From the NCBI RefSeq assembly GCF_005796105.1, contig NZ_VAUO01000003.1:294865-358864 (forward strand): 64,000 nt of DNA, in the 5' to 3' direction. The stretch's first letter is position 1. Every line of letters begins with the position of its first letter. The DNA comes from Pseudomonas mosselii (lineage in GTDB: Bacteria > Pseudomonadota > Gammaproteobacteria > Pseudomonadales > Pseudomonadaceae). The position numbers and the translations under genes are program-made. Below the pieces are notes generated by a model. That model saw nothing but the letters and a program-made list of their open reading frames with translations. It made no database searches and was not told the origin of the DNA. Shown here piece after piece: positions 15,666 to 25,063 of the stretch.

Positions 15666-18600
15666 CACGGCAGCGTCGACAGCGGCACACGGTACAAGGC
15701 GTCGCCCGGCTCGGCCTTGCCGAAACGCACCCAGTTGGCCATGTCGTTGTGGAAGGTTTCGTACAGGCGGATCTTCGAGTCGAGTTCGTCGATGAAGTCT
15801 TCCTGTTCGGCCACCGACAACGACAGCCACAGGTCCTGGGTCATGCCCAGGGATTTGCTGCGGTACGGCAGGCCTTCGAGGTACTCACCCAGCACGCCGC
15901 CCTGGGCGAGGTTGGCGCCCTTTTTCAGGGCGGCTGGGTCGCGGCTCATGTAGGCGCTGGCGCTGGCGATTTCGTTGAAGAAGTCGCCCGGCGAAGTGCG
16001 GGTCTTGCGTGCGGCATCGACGATCAGCTTGAGCGATTGCTGCAGGTCGTTGAGCTGCAACTTGGTGAGCATCACGCACACTTGCAGGGTCGGCAGCGCC
16101 GGGTTGGTCAGGTCGCGGTCGGCGGTCCAGGCACTGACCAGTTGCGGCGCCTGACTGGCGCCCTGGCGGCCAAGGAAGTCCATGTGCATGGCATAGCCGA
16201 GCGCCTGGGACTTGGCCGCCAGGCTCGCGCCCGCAGCCAGCACCGGCACGGGTTGCGGCTGCTGGTTACGGACTTGATGCACCAGTTCGGCGAAGGTCGA
16301 GCCGATCTCGCGCACACGCTCGCCAAACGCGCCCACCTCGCCGCCCGGCACGCCCACGTACAGGTCGCCGATCTTCGGGTTGCTGTCGGCGGTGAGCACG
16401 CGGTACTGGCTTTCGGCAGCGCCGTGGTTGTTGGCCCCTGCCGGGGTACGCAGGTGCAGGGCGTAGATCTTGATCTGCTTGCTCAACGCTGCCTGACGCA
16501 CCTCGGCTTCGTTCATCTGGGTGCTGCTGTAGGGGTCGTTCTTGCGCAAGGCGCCGGCATCGCTGACCAGCAGGATGATGCGCCCGCCGTAGCCAGACCA
16601 GTCCATGCCCTCCACCGCCTGCATCACCCCGGCGAAAGCATCTTCGTTGAACGAATGGCTGGAGACGCTGGTGGCCTTGACCTGCGCGGCGGCCTTGAGG
16701 AAACGCGCAGGGTCACGGCCTTGCTCCAGGCTGACCAGGGTCTTGCTCAGGTATTCCAGGCCCGGCGTGCGCTTGACGCTGTTGCGAAAGCCCACCAGAC
16801 CGAAGCTCACGCTGTCCAGCTCGCCACGCGCGGCCAGTTGCTGCTGCAACTCGCTGACCACTTGGCGGACCCGGTCAATGTAGGGCTGCATGGACACCGA
16901 CGTGTCCACCACCAGCACGATGCCGGTGCGAAAGCGATTGTCAGCCGCCATGGCCACGCCCGCCGCCTTCGGCGCAGGGCTGCGTCCGCCGGGATCGATG
17001 GAGGCAATGTTGAGCAGTTGCACCGGCTGGCCGTCGGCATCGAAGCTCTCGCGGTAGTCGAAGATCGGCATCAGGTAGAACTGGTTCTGCGGCACAGCGC
17101 TGGCGGCCGGTTCCAGGGCCAGCACCTGGGGCACCTGGTCGGGCTGATTCTGCGCCTTGAGCAGGCTGTCACGGGCCTTGGCGGTGTCATCGAGCAGGCG
17201 CTGCACATCGTCGGCCTGACGCAGGAACATCACCGGCGAACGCCCGGAGCGCTCGGTGAGCTTGAGCACCAGGCTCTGTTTCCAGTCGCTGGTCTGCGCA
17301 GCTTGCAGCCAGCCGTCGCGCTGGCCATCGCTGGCGGCGCCGACCTCGACCCACTGCTGGCCCCCGACATCCTTGCGCTGGTACACGTACAGCACTGAGA
17401 ACGCTGGCAACACCTGGCCTGAAGCATCGCCAGGGTTGGCCACCAGGCGCGCGTCGGGCTTGCTCAGCACACGCTGGAACAGGGTCTTCTTGCCGGGCAG
17501 CAGCAGCGGTCGGCCGTCTTCGCTGACAGCCAGCGGCGGCGTCACCGGCTGCACCGGGGCGCTCGTCTGGACTGGGGCCTGAGCCACGGGTGCCTGCGGC
17601 GCAGGGGTATCGCTGCCGGTCAGTAGCCAGAAGAACGTACCACCCAGGCCCAGCGCAGCAGCAATGGCCACTGCAAGCACGGCCTTGGCGGGTTTGCTGG
17701 AGCCTGACTTGGCCTGCGGCGCGGGCTTGGGCTGCGGCTTCTCAGCCTTGGCCGGGGGCACGACCACCGGCTCAGGCTGTGCCTGTGGGATTTCGATGGA
17801 CACGGGCGTCAGGCCGCCCAGGTCGGGCTTGGACGCGGCGACATCGGGCAGTGGGCGAATCACGGTGCTTTCGCTCTCGCTGGCCTGGGCCTCGACAGGC
17901 AGGCGGTCGAGCGCTGCCAGCAACGCGGCGGCATCGGGGAAGCGCTCGTTTGGGTCCTTGGCCAGCAGCCCACGCAGGATGTCCTGGTAACGGCCGTGTT
18001 CGATAGGCAGCTCAGGCAAGGGCTCAGTGAGGTGCGCCAGCGCCGTGGAAAGTGCGTCGGTGCCGCTGTAAGGCAATTCGCCGACAAGGATTTCGTACAG
18101 CACCACGCCCAGTGCATACAGGTCGGCGCGACCGTCGATCTCCTGGCCGCGGGCCTGCTCAGGGCTCATGTAGCTGGGCGTGCCCACGGCAAAACCGGCC
18201 TGGGTGAACTGGGTCCGATCATCCAGCGACTTGGCGATGCCGAAGTCCGACAGCACGGCGGTGCCATCGGCGCGGAACAGGATGTTGGCCGGTTTCACAT
18301 CCCGGTGCACCAGCCCTTGCGCATGGGCATAGCCCAACGCCTGGGCGATCTGGCGCACGTAGGCCAGGCCCTGCTCCGGGCTAAGCCCGGCGGCGATGCG
18401 CTCCTTGAGCGTGCCGCTGGGCAGGTACTCCATGGCCATGTAGTACAGCGCATCGACATTGCCGATGTCATGGATGGTGGCGATGTTCGGGTGGGCCAGC
18501 CGCGCCAGGGTGCGGCCTTCACGCAGGAAGCGCTCGCAGAAGGTCGGGTCAGCCGCCAGGCTCGCGGCCATGACCTTCAGCGCCACCTTGCGCTCCAGCG

Positions 18601-18685
18601 AGCGCTGGGTCGCCAGGTAAACGCTGGCCATGGCGCCCTGGCCAATCTCGCTGTCGATGTCGAATCCGGGGATGTGCATGTTCAT
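15665..18685 (-). CDS. ppkA: PpkA, T6SS-activating serine/threonine protein kinase
   Basis: 1006-aa membrane-spanning Hanks-type kinase. Kinase domain about 8-275: glycine loop GQGAMASV from residue 15, Lys37, catalytic loop HRDVKPAN with Asp129, DFG at 147-149, APE-equivalent SPE near 175. A Pro/Lys-rich linker leads to one TM around residue 340 (AVLAVAIAAALGLGG), then an SH3-like stretch and a C-terminal von Willebrand A domain with MIDAS DTSVSMQPY. PpkA phosphorylates the FHA protein (TagH/Fha1) to switch on secretion. The gene overlaps pppA by 4 nt and tagT by 1 nt. Length matches P. aeruginosa PpkA (about 1030 aa). Confidence 0.96.
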   Translation of the reverse strand: MNMHIPGFDIDSEIGQGAMASVYLATQRSLERKVALKVMAASLAADPTFCERFLREGRTLARLAHPNIATIHDIGNVDALYYMAMEYLPSGTLKERIAAGLSPEQGLAYVRQIAQALGYAHAQGLVHRDVKPANILFRADGTAVLSDFGIAKSLDDRTQFTQAGFAVGTPSYMSPEQARGQEIDGRADLYALGVVLYEILVGELPYSGTDALSTALAHLTEPLPELPIEHGRYQDILRGLLAKDPNERFPDAAALLAALDRLPVEAQASESESTVIRPLPDVAASKPDLGGLTPVSIEIPQAQPEPVVVPPAKAEKPQPKPAPQAKSGSSKPAKAVLAVAIAAALGLGGTFFWLLTGSDTPAPQAPVAQAPVQTSAPVQPVTPPLAVSEDGRPLLLPGKKTLFQRVLSKPDARLVANPGDASGQVLPAFSVLYVYQRKDVGGQQWVEVGAASDGQRDGWLQAAQTSDWKQSLVLKLTERSGRSPVMFLRQADDVQRLLDDTAKARDSLLKAQNQPDQVPQVLALEPAASAVPQNQFYLMPIFDYRESFDADGQPVQLLNIASIDPGGRSPAPKAAGVAMAADNRFRTGIVLVVDTSVSMQPYIDRVRQVVSELQQQLAARGELDSVSFGLVGFRNSVKRTPGLEYLSKTLVSLEQGRDPARFLKAAAQVKATSVSSHSFNEDAFAGVMQAVEGMDWSGYGGRIILLVSDAGALRKNDPYSSTQMNEAEVRQAALSKQIKIYALHLRTPAGANNHGAAESQYRVLTADSNPKIGDLYVGVPGGEVGAFGERVREIGSTFAELVHQVRNQQPQPVPVLAAGASLAAKSQALGYAMHMDFLGRQGASQAPQLVSAWTADRDLTNPALPTLQVCVMLTKLQLNDLQQSLKLIVDAARKTRTSPGDFFNEIASASAYMSRDPAALKKGANLAQGGVLGEYLEGLPYRSKSLGMTQDLWLSLSVAEQEDFIDELDSKIRLYETFHNDMANWVRFGKAEPGDALYRVPLSTLP

Positions 18686-19410
18686 TGTCTTCCGTTCGCC
18701 TTCACGACCACGGCGGTGATGTTGTCGGGCGCGCCGCGAGTCAGGCCCAGGTGCACCAGGCTGCGCACCACCTGGTAGGGGTCGTCATGGCCGAGCACGT
18801 CGGCGATCTCGTGGTCTTCGGCGGTCTTGTTCAGACCGTCGCTGCACAGCAGGTAGGTGTCGCCGGGCTGCACCTGCAAGGCCACGCTTTGCAGCTCGAA
18901 ATGATCCTCGACGCCAATGGCGCGGGTGACGATGTTGCCGCGCGGGTGCACACGGGCTTCGGCCTCGTTGAGCAAGCCGCTGTCTTGCAGTTCCTGGACG
19001 TAGCTGTGGTCGTGGGAAAGGCGTTCGATGCGCCCTTCGCGCAGGCGATACAGGCGGCTGTCACCGGCCCACAGGCCAATCGCCTGGCTACCGTGGGCGA
19101 CCAGCACCACCACCGTGCTGCCCATCATCGCCACGCCGCGCCGGACGGTTTCCTCGCGTACCTTGCGGTTGACCCGCACCAGGTTCTCGCGCACGGCCTG
19201 GGCGAAGCTGTCGAGGGTTTCGAACAGCGGCAGATTGCACAGGCTGTCCATCACCAGGCTGCTGACATAGTCGCCCGCCGCGTGCCCGCCCATGCCGTCG
19301 GCCACCGCCCATAAGCCTTCCCAGGTGTGATCCAGGCAGGCATCTTCGTTGATCTTGCGCACCATGCCGACATGACTGTGGCTGGCCGCCTGGTAGTGCA
19401 GGGCGCTCAT
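18682..19410 (-). CDS. pppA: PppA, PP2C-family protein phosphatase
   Basis: 242-aa cytoplasmic Mn/Mg-dependent phosphatase that reverses PpkA phosphorylation of the FHA protein. PP2C metal-binding motifs are visible: VRKINEDACL, VADGMGGHAAGDY, LWAGDSRLYRLR, LLCSDGLNKT and GAPDNITAVVV. Starts at ATG 19410, overlapping the tagF stop by 4 nt; the frame is open for 45 codons upstream inside tagF, but PP2C proteins begin where this ATG places them. Kinase and phosphatase are adjacent and coupled, giving a stoichiometric on/off switch. Confidence 0.95.
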   Translation of the reverse strand: MSALHYQAASHSHVGMVRKINEDACLDHTWEGLWAVADGMGGHAAGDYVSSLVMDSLCNLPLFETLDSFAQAVRENLVRVNRKVREETVRRGVAMMGSTVVVLVAHGSQAIGLWAGDSRLYRLREGRIERLSHDHSYVQELQDSGLLNEAEARVHPRGNIVTRAIGVEDHFELQSVALQVQPGDTYLLCSDGLNKTAEDHEIADVLGHDDPYQVVRSLVHLGLTRGAPDNITAVVVKANGRQ

Positions 19411-20063
19411 ACGGTGTGTGCCTCGCAGCCCAATAGGAACCCGGCGAAATCCGCACTGCGCGGCAGCCCCGCACAGCGCATGAGCCCCGGCGCGATGCGT
19501 TCCGAGCCACGCCCCCACCACAGGCTCATGCCTGCGCACGCACACTCGGCCAACGCCAGCGCACGTGCTTCAGGGCTGGTCGCCGCCAACCGTTGCAAGC
19601 CACCCAACGTCTCACGTGGCCCCTGTAGGAGCGGCCTTGCGCCGCGAAAAGGCTGCAAGGCCGCCTCGAAGCGCTCAAACCCTGCCTCTGGCTCAAGGGT
19701 GGCCAACAACACCGCCTCGACCTCCTCGAACCACGTATCCTCGCCAGCCAGCACACTGGCCAACGACTCCTCCGGCGCCAGCACCTGCGCCACGGTCAGC
19801 GGAAAATACCGCCCGACCCGGTCGATGCTCGGCATCAGCACGCCAACCACCGCATCCGGTCCGCACAGCCCCGGCGCCAACGCGAAACGCCACAACGGGC
19901 TGACCAGGTAGGCGTCGAGCCAGCGTTCGCCGAGCGCCTGCTGGCTGGCCTGAATGCCCGCCGCAAGCCACTGGTCCCAGGGCTGAATGAACGTCTGCGG
20001 CAAGCCACGGCTGACGAAGTCGCCGCGGCAGGCCAGTTTTCCGTAGAACCCCAAATCGTTCAC
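19407..20063 (-). CDS. tagF: TagF, T6SS posttranslational repressor
   Basis: 218 aa, the standalone TagF domain. In P. aeruginosa TagF represses H1-T6SS assembly independently of PpkA/PppA, probably through Fha1. Family motifs NDLGFYGKLACRGDFVSRGLP at the N-terminus, WDQWL, and YLVSPLWRFALAPG. Start is a GTG at 20063 that overlaps the tssM stop by 4 nt (GTGA). An odd feature is a REP-like core (19625-19652) embedded in frame, encoding PFRGARPLLQG between helices. Related REP-derived peptides appear when the intergenic REPs here are translated, so this looks like a REP element absorbed into the coding sequence. Confidence 0.93.
   Translation of the reverse strand: MNDLGFYGKLACRGDFVSRGLPQTFIQPWDQWLAAGIQASQQALGERWLDAYLVSPLWRFALAPGLCGPDAVVGVLMPSIDRVGRYFPLTVAQVLAPEESLASVLAGEDTWFEEVEAVLLATLEPEAGFERFEAALQPFRGARPLLQGPRETLGGLQRLAATSPEARALALAECACAGMSLWWGRGSERIAPGLMRCAGLPRSADFAGFLLGCEAHTV
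19621..19660. repeat. REP element inside the tagF coding sequence
   Basis: CCTGTAGGAGCGGCCTTGCG followed by CCGCGAAAAGG, the same core as intergenic REPs at 40650 and 57417. It is read in frame by tagF without a stop. Confidence 0.75.
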
Positions 20064-23000
20064 AAGCGCTCCGGCAGGCTGAAACCGCTGACCACTCGGC
20101 TGCGGAACGGGTTGAACGCGCTGCTGGCACGCAGCTCGTAGGACACGCTGACGCCATCGACGCGCAGACGCAGGTTGAAACGCTCCGGCGAGCCAGCGGC
20201 GACCAGATCCGACTGATCCAGCAAGCGGAACCAGGCCCACGGCCCTTCCACGGTCATGCCGGAACGCCCGCTGGCCAGCGCCGGCGACACCGACAGACGC
20301 ACCACCCCAATGCTGTTGGGATTAGGCCACTGCAAGGCCACTGGCCGGCTCGGGCCATGGTCGTAGCTGACCTGCTGGCCGTCGAGGTCGAGCAGGAACT
20401 GGGTGATGCTGGCGTCCATCGCCACCGGCTTGAGTTCGAAGCGCACGCCCGGTTGCAGGCCGCTGCTGTTGCGGAAGAACGCATCGCGAATGCTCGCTGC
20501 GCGCTGGAAGGTCGCCAGCACGTTGCTGCTGATGCCCAGTTTTTGCGCAGCGCCCGGCTGCCAGCTCCAAGGCGTGCTGGAGGTATTCACGTAGGGTTGC
20601 AGGTATTTGCGGAAGTAGTTGTCCATCACCCCGCCCACCCCGAAGAACTGGCCGAAGTCCTCCAGCGTGGCGTCGCGGCTGCTGCCCGCCACCAACGGGT
20701 AGCGCCCGCTGAGCGACTGGCGATAGACATTGACCACTTCGCTGGTCCAGGCGGCGTTGAGCTGGTTGCGCACCCCGCCCATGACGATGCCGTGGGTCGA
20801 CCCCAGCACCGAACTGACCAGGTTCTGTACCACCTTGGGCTGGCGCGCCGCGCCCAGTGCCACGCGCTGCGCAGCCGCCTGGGCCTGGTTCTTGGCCTCG
20901 CCCAACAGTGCGTCGCCACTGGCGCCGACCATCGCGCTGACTTGCACGTACAGCGCATTCATGTCGGTGAGCAGGCCATCGATAGCCGCTGGCTGCCCGT
21001 CGCCGGTAGCCACCAGCGCGGCCACGTCAGCGAAGTGCGCGGTCACCGGGTCGACCTCGCGGGCGGCGGGGTTGTCGTTGGGCAACGCCGTATCGCCAAG
21101 CAGCCCGCCAAGACGCTGGCGCAGCTGATCCACGCCGGCCTGTTCGGCCTTGGCCTGCACCTTGTCGAGGGGGGTGGGCTGGGACAGGTCTGTCTCGTGG
21201 GCGACCGCTTGCAGGAGTTTTTTCAACGGTGACGTCGGCCCGGACAGTACGCGCAGCACGTCGGCGGCCTGGCCGACGCTGGTGATCGGCACAAAGTCCA
21301 GGTCGGCCAGCAGGGCATCCCAGGTGCGGATGTAATCCTGGTAGTAGAGCTGCAGCACATCGTCAGCCAGGCGTTTGGCATCGCCCGCTTCGCCCGGCTC
21401 GCGGCCCAGTACCCAGCGTTCCTCGGCCAGGGTCGCGCTCTGCGCCAGGCTCGCGGCAAGAAACGCCTTGCGATAACCCTCGACGCTGAACAGGCCAGGC
21501 AGTGGCTCGCTCAGGGGCTTGCCACTCTTGAAGCGGAACACCAGCGCGGCATCGCGGCCGGCTGCATCACTGACACGAAAATCGCTGACGCCCGAGGGCA
21601 GCTTCTGACGTTTGACCCGGTCGTACACCCGCTGGGCCACTGGCAGCTGCTGCAACTGGCGGCGGGTGTCGTCGATCAGGCGTTGGTCCAGGCGCGCGTT
21701 GGGCGGGCGCTTGTCGAACAGCGCCGCCAGATGCTGCTCCAGGGCCTGGCGCATATCCGGGGCGAGGTCGCGCGGCAGGTGGCGCTCCCAGTCGAGGGTG
21801 ATCCAGGCCTTGATGAACGCAGGGTCGTAGTGCTCACCATCGGCCAGCATCAAGTACGCCTTGAGTCCCTCGTAGAGGTAGTCGGACGGCCCCCCGGCAT
21901 ACAACTGCTCTTCGATACGGGTGACCAGACGTGGCGCGAAGATGGCGATCAGCAGCTTGCGGTAAACGCTGTCGGACTCACTTTCGAGCATATCGCCCTG
22001 GTACAGGCCCAGCCCTTCGGCCCACGCTGGCGGGTCATCCGCCAGGCGGCGCACGGCGTTGAGCAGCGGCAGCACATCAACCACGTTGCGCTGGGCCGGG
22101 CTCAGCGTCTGCACACTCATGCCCACCGGCTTGAGACGACTGTCGACGTCGGCAATGTACTGCTGATTGGCGCGGTAGCTAAAAGCCCACAGGACGCCGA
22201 CCACCAGCACCAAGGCCACGCTCAACGCCAGCGCGCCCCGGGTGATCCACTTTCGCCGCTGCTCGATTTTCGGGTTGCTGCCCACCAGGCCGCGCTCGGC
22301 GAAGGCCACGGCGCTGAACAACTTCTCGATGAAGTAGCTACGCCCGGTGCCGTTCTGCCGGGCCAGGTGCGCGCGGTCCAGGCCCATGCTCTGGGCCATG
22401 CTGCCGATCAACCGGTCGATCGGGCTGCCTTCCTGGGTGCCGCTGGTGAAGTACACCCCTCGCAGCAAGGCGCGCTCCTCGAAGGCGTTGGGCTTGAACA
22501 CGCCCTCGAGCAAGCCCTTGAGGTGGCCGCGCAAGGCCGCGAACTGCTGGGCGAAGCCGTATACCAAATCGCGCCGGGCCGGGTCGCGCTCCTGTTGCAG
22601 GCGCTCCACCAGACGTTGGTTCAGGCGCTGTTCGAGCAGCCCGAACTCCTCGCTGAACTGCGCCAACGGGCCGTCGCCCTGCTGGCCGTCGTCCAGGGCG
22701 AAGGTCATGCCCCAGACCTGGGCGCGCTCGTCCTTGCTGAGGTTATCGAAGAACTCCATGAAGCCCGGTACAAGGTCGAGCTTGGTCAGCATCAGGTAGA
22801 TCGGGAAACGTACACCCAGTTGGGTGTACAGCTCCTGGATCCGCGTACGAATGGCACCAGCATGTGCAGCGCGCTCGGCATCGCTGCACAGCAGCAAGTC
22901 GGACAAGCTGATGGCGATGAACGCCCCGTCGATCGGACGACGCGAGCGCTGGCGCTTGAGCAGGTCGAGAAAGCCTAGCCAGGCCGCCTTGTCCACTTGG

Positions 23001-23566
23001 GCGTGGCTATCCTGGGTGGTGTAGCGCCCGGCGGTATCGAGCAGCACGGCCTGGTCGGTGAACCACCAGTCGCAGTTGCGCGTACCGCCCACGCCGCGAA
23101 TGGCGCCCTCGCCCAACTGTGCGGCCAGCGGGAAGTGCAAGCCGGAGTTGACCAGCGCGGTGGTCTTGCCCGAGCCGGGTGGGCCGATGATCACGTACCA
23201 CGGCAGTTCGTAGAGGTTGCGTCGCTCGTCACCGCCCAGGCGGGCTTTCTTCAGCAGCGCCAGGGCTTCGTCCATACGCTGGCGCAGGGTCGCCAGCTCT
23301 TCGGCAGTGGCCACGCTGGCAGGGTCCGGCGTGGTGTCGGCGGCCAGGCTCGCCATGACGCTTTGCGCCTGACGACGAGCCTGCACGATGCGCCATACGC
23401 GGTAGGCGATCCACACGGCGAACAGCAGCACGATCAGCACCACACGCGGGGTGGCCGGCACCAGCGCATCGAGCAACGGGCCGACGAACCAGATGATCAA
23501 GCTCAACGCCAACAGGCCCAACAGCGGGATCACCCAGCGGACCACGAAACTGAAAAACGCCTTCAC
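20060..23566 (-). CDS. tssM: TssM (IcmF), inner-membrane core protein of the T6SS membrane complex
   Basis: 1168 aa. TM segments lie at about 10-29 and 41-58. A cytoplasmic GTPase-like domain has intact Walker A GPPGSGKTT at 128-136 (so nucleotide binding is possible) and DTAGRY. A third TM sits near 450 (ALALSVALVLVVGVLWAFSY), followed by a large periplasmic domain that contacts TssJ. It ends with the IcmF C-terminal beta domain (LDLDGQQVSYDHGP, WPWF-like GPWAWFRLLDQ). Overlaps tssL and tagF by 4 nt each. Slightly longer than P. aeruginosa TssM1 (about 1100 aa). Confidence 0.97.
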   Translation of the reverse strand: MKAFFSFVVRWVIPLLGLLALSLIIWFVGPLLDALVPATPRVVLIVLLFAVWIAYRVWRIVQARRQAQSVMASLAADTTPDPASVATAEELATLRQRMDEALALLKKARLGGDERRNLYELPWYVIIGPPGSGKTTALVNSGLHFPLAAQLGEGAIRGVGGTRNCDWWFTDQAVLLDTAGRYTTQDSHAQVDKAAWLGFLDLLKRQRSRRPIDGAFIAISLSDLLLCSDAERAAHAGAIRTRIQELYTQLGVRFPIYLMLTKLDLVPGFMEFFDNLSKDERAQVWGMTFALDDGQQGDGPLAQFSEEFGLLEQRLNQRLVERLQQERDPARRDLVYGFAQQFAALRGHLKGLLEGVFKPNAFEERALLRGVYFTSGTQEGSPIDRLIGSMAQSMGLDRAHLARQNGTGRSYFIEKLFSAVAFAERGLVGSNPKIEQRRKWITRGALALSVALVLVVGVLWAFSYRANQQYIADVDSRLKPVGMSVQTLSPAQRNVVDVLPLLNAVRRLADDPPAWAEGLGLYQGDMLESESDSVYRKLLIAIFAPRLVTRIEEQLYAGGPSDYLYEGLKAYLMLADGEHYDPAFIKAWITLDWERHLPRDLAPDMRQALEQHLAALFDKRPPNARLDQRLIDDTRRQLQQLPVAQRVYDRVKRQKLPSGVSDFRVSDAAGRDAALVFRFKSGKPLSEPLPGLFSVEGYRKAFLAASLAQSATLAEERWVLGREPGEAGDAKRLADDVLQLYYQDYIRTWDALLADLDFVPITSVGQAADVLRVLSGPTSPLKKLLQAVAHETDLSQPTPLDKVQAKAEQAGVDQLRQRLGGLLGDTALPNDNPAAREVDPVTAHFADVAALVATGDGQPAAIDGLLTDMNALYVQVSAMVGASGDALLGEAKNQAQAAAQRVALGAARQPKVVQNLVSSVLGSTHGIVMGGVRNQLNAAWTSEVVNVYRQSLSGRYPLVAGSSRDATLEDFGQFFGVGGVMDNYFRKYLQPYVNTSSTPWSWQPGAAQKLGISSNVLATFQRAASIRDAFFRNSSGLQPGVRFELKPVAMDASITQFLLDLDGQQVSYDHGPSRPVALQWPNPNSIGVVRLSVSPALASGRSGMTVEGPWAWFRLLDQSDLVAAGSPERFNLRLRVDGVSVSYELRASSAFNPFRSRVVSGFSLPERL

Positions 23567-24876
23567 TCGACGCCCTCCGCCAGAACGGTGATTTCAACCC
23601 GACGATTCTTCGCCCGGCCCTGTGCGCTGTCGTTCGACGCCAGCGGCTCGGTGTCGCTCAGCCCCTGGGCGGTGAAGCGATCAGGCTGTCCGGTGCGCGC
23701 AGCAAGCAGCGCACGCACTTCTTCGGCGCGGGCCTGCGACAACGCCCAATTGGAGGGGAAGCGCAGCGTGGCAATACGCTGGTTGTCGCTGTGGCCGGTG
23801 ACTTTGACGTTGCCCTTGACCTTGCCCACGGCCTCGGCGATGCGCAGCATCAATGGCTCGAAGTCGCCTTTGATGCTGGCGCTGCCACTGGCGAACAGTT
23901 CGTCGCCACGGATGGTCACTACCGAGCGATCCACTGCATCTTCCACGGCAACCTTGCCGGCCTTGATCTCGTCGGCCAAAAAGCCCGCCAGGCGCGGGCG
24001 CTCCACGGCCTTTGGCTGCACCACCGGGCGGTCCATGGCCTGCACCGGAATCTCGCCCAGGGCGTGGATGCCACGAAACACGGGCTCTGCATCGGCGGCC
24101 AGTTTCAGGCGCAGGCCGAACAGCACGAGTAACAGCAACGCCAGGGCTACCGCCAGGCCGACCCACGGCGGGACGAACTGCGCCAGGCGATCACGCGCCA
24201 CACTCACGCCACGCCAATGCGGCGACAGCTCGCGCTCGATCTCGCCACGGGCACTGCGGATGGTCGCGGCGGTGCGCTCGCGCAGGGCTTCAAGCTGGGC
24301 ACGTCCGCCATTCATCACCCGGTAGCGACCTTCGAAACCCAGGCTGGTGCACAGGTACAACAGCTCCAGCAGGTTCAGGCGCTCGCGCGGGCTTTGCAGG
24401 CAATGCTCCATCAACTGGAACACCTTCTCGCCGCCCCAGGCCTCGTTGTGCACGGTGATCAGCAGGCTCTGCTTGCCCCAGTCGCTGGCACTGCCCCAAG
24501 GCGTGCTGAGCACCGCTTCATCGAGGGCGGTACACAGCGCGTAGCGCGCCAGCAGGACCTCGTTGCGCGGCACCCCGCCGGCCTCGGCACGCTCTTCGAA
24601 CTGGCGCAGGTAGGCCAGCAACTGCGCGCGCAAGCTGGCCGGCGCGGGGTGGGCGATGGTGTTGCGCAGGCGCGTGAGCAACGCCAGCAACGGGCCGGCG
24701 GCCTGCTCCAGCGGGTTGAGGCCCATGGCCTGGCCCGGGGCCAGGGGTTCGGTGGGCACGTTCAGCGGTGCGGCCGGGGCTGGCTGTGGTTGCGCAGCAG
24801 CAGGCTGCGGGCCTCGGCCACCGGGGCGCGGCATGAATTGGGTGCGGTCGTTGGCCAGCGGATCGTCCGATTGCAT
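23563..24876 (-). CDS. tssL: TssL with C-terminal OmpA-like peptidoglycan-binding domain
   Basis: 437 aa. A Pro/Gln-rich N-terminal extension precedes the DotU/TssL helical domain (about 45-215), with motifs such as ARYALCTALDEAVLSTPWG and LELLYLCTSLGFEGRYRV. One TM (about residue 232-252, GLAVALALLLLVLFG) leads to a periplasmic OmpA-like domain with GHSDNQ and LSQARAEEVRALL. Partner of TssM and TssJ in the membrane complex; the OmpA-like domain anchors it to peptidoglycan, as in P. aeruginosa TssL1. ATG at 24876 has GGAGA upstream. A REP pair separates it from tssK. Confidence 0.96.
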   Translation of the reverse strand: MQSDDPLANDRTQFMPRPGGRGPQPAAAQPQPAPAAPLNVPTEPLAPGQAMGLNPLEQAAGPLLALLTRLRNTIAHPAPASLRAQLLAYLRQFEERAEAGGVPRNEVLLARYALCTALDEAVLSTPWGSASDWGKQSLLITVHNEAWGGEKVFQLMEHCLQSPRERLNLLELLYLCTSLGFEGRYRVMNGGRAQLEALRERTAATIRSARGEIERELSPHWRGVSVARDRLAQFVPPWVGLAVALALLLLVLFGLRLKLAADAEPVFRGIHALGEIPVQAMDRPVVQPKAVERPRLAGFLADEIKAGKVAVEDAVDRSVVTIRGDELFASGSASIKGDFEPLMLRIAEAVGKVKGNVKVTGHSDNQRIATLRFPSNWALSQARAEEVRALLAARTGQPDRFTAQGLSDTEPLASNDSAQGRAKNRRVEITVLAEGVE

Positions 24877-24942
24877 CGCGGCTTAGTCTCCGGTCCTTGG
24901 AAAGTGGGTGGCACAGGCCTGCCTAAGGCTTGTTGACCTGGC

Positions 24943-25037
24943 AGGGGCCTGTGGGAGCGGCTTTAGCCGCGAACACCGGCAAAGCCGGTGCCATCCACCG
25001 CGTTGTCTGCTTCGCGGGTAAACCCGCTCCCACAGGG
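24943..25037. repeat. inverted REP pair between tssK and tssL
   Basis: CCTGTGGGAGCGGC near the left edge pairs with CCGCTCCCACAGG near the right edge. An inner ACCGGCAAAGCCGGT hairpin lies between them. It sits in the only sizeable gap (187 nt) of the minus-strand T6SS operon and shares the GGCAGGGGCCTG outer sequence with the island-flanking repeats. Confidence 0.8.
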
Positions 25038-25063
25038 ATGCGGGGCTATGGAATGCCATCGAC

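Noticed and set aside
15416..17398. 660-codon open frame antisense to ppkA
   Set aside because: Shadow frame created by GC-rich codon bias. ppkA on the other strand has complete kinase and vWA motifs; the antisense product has none.
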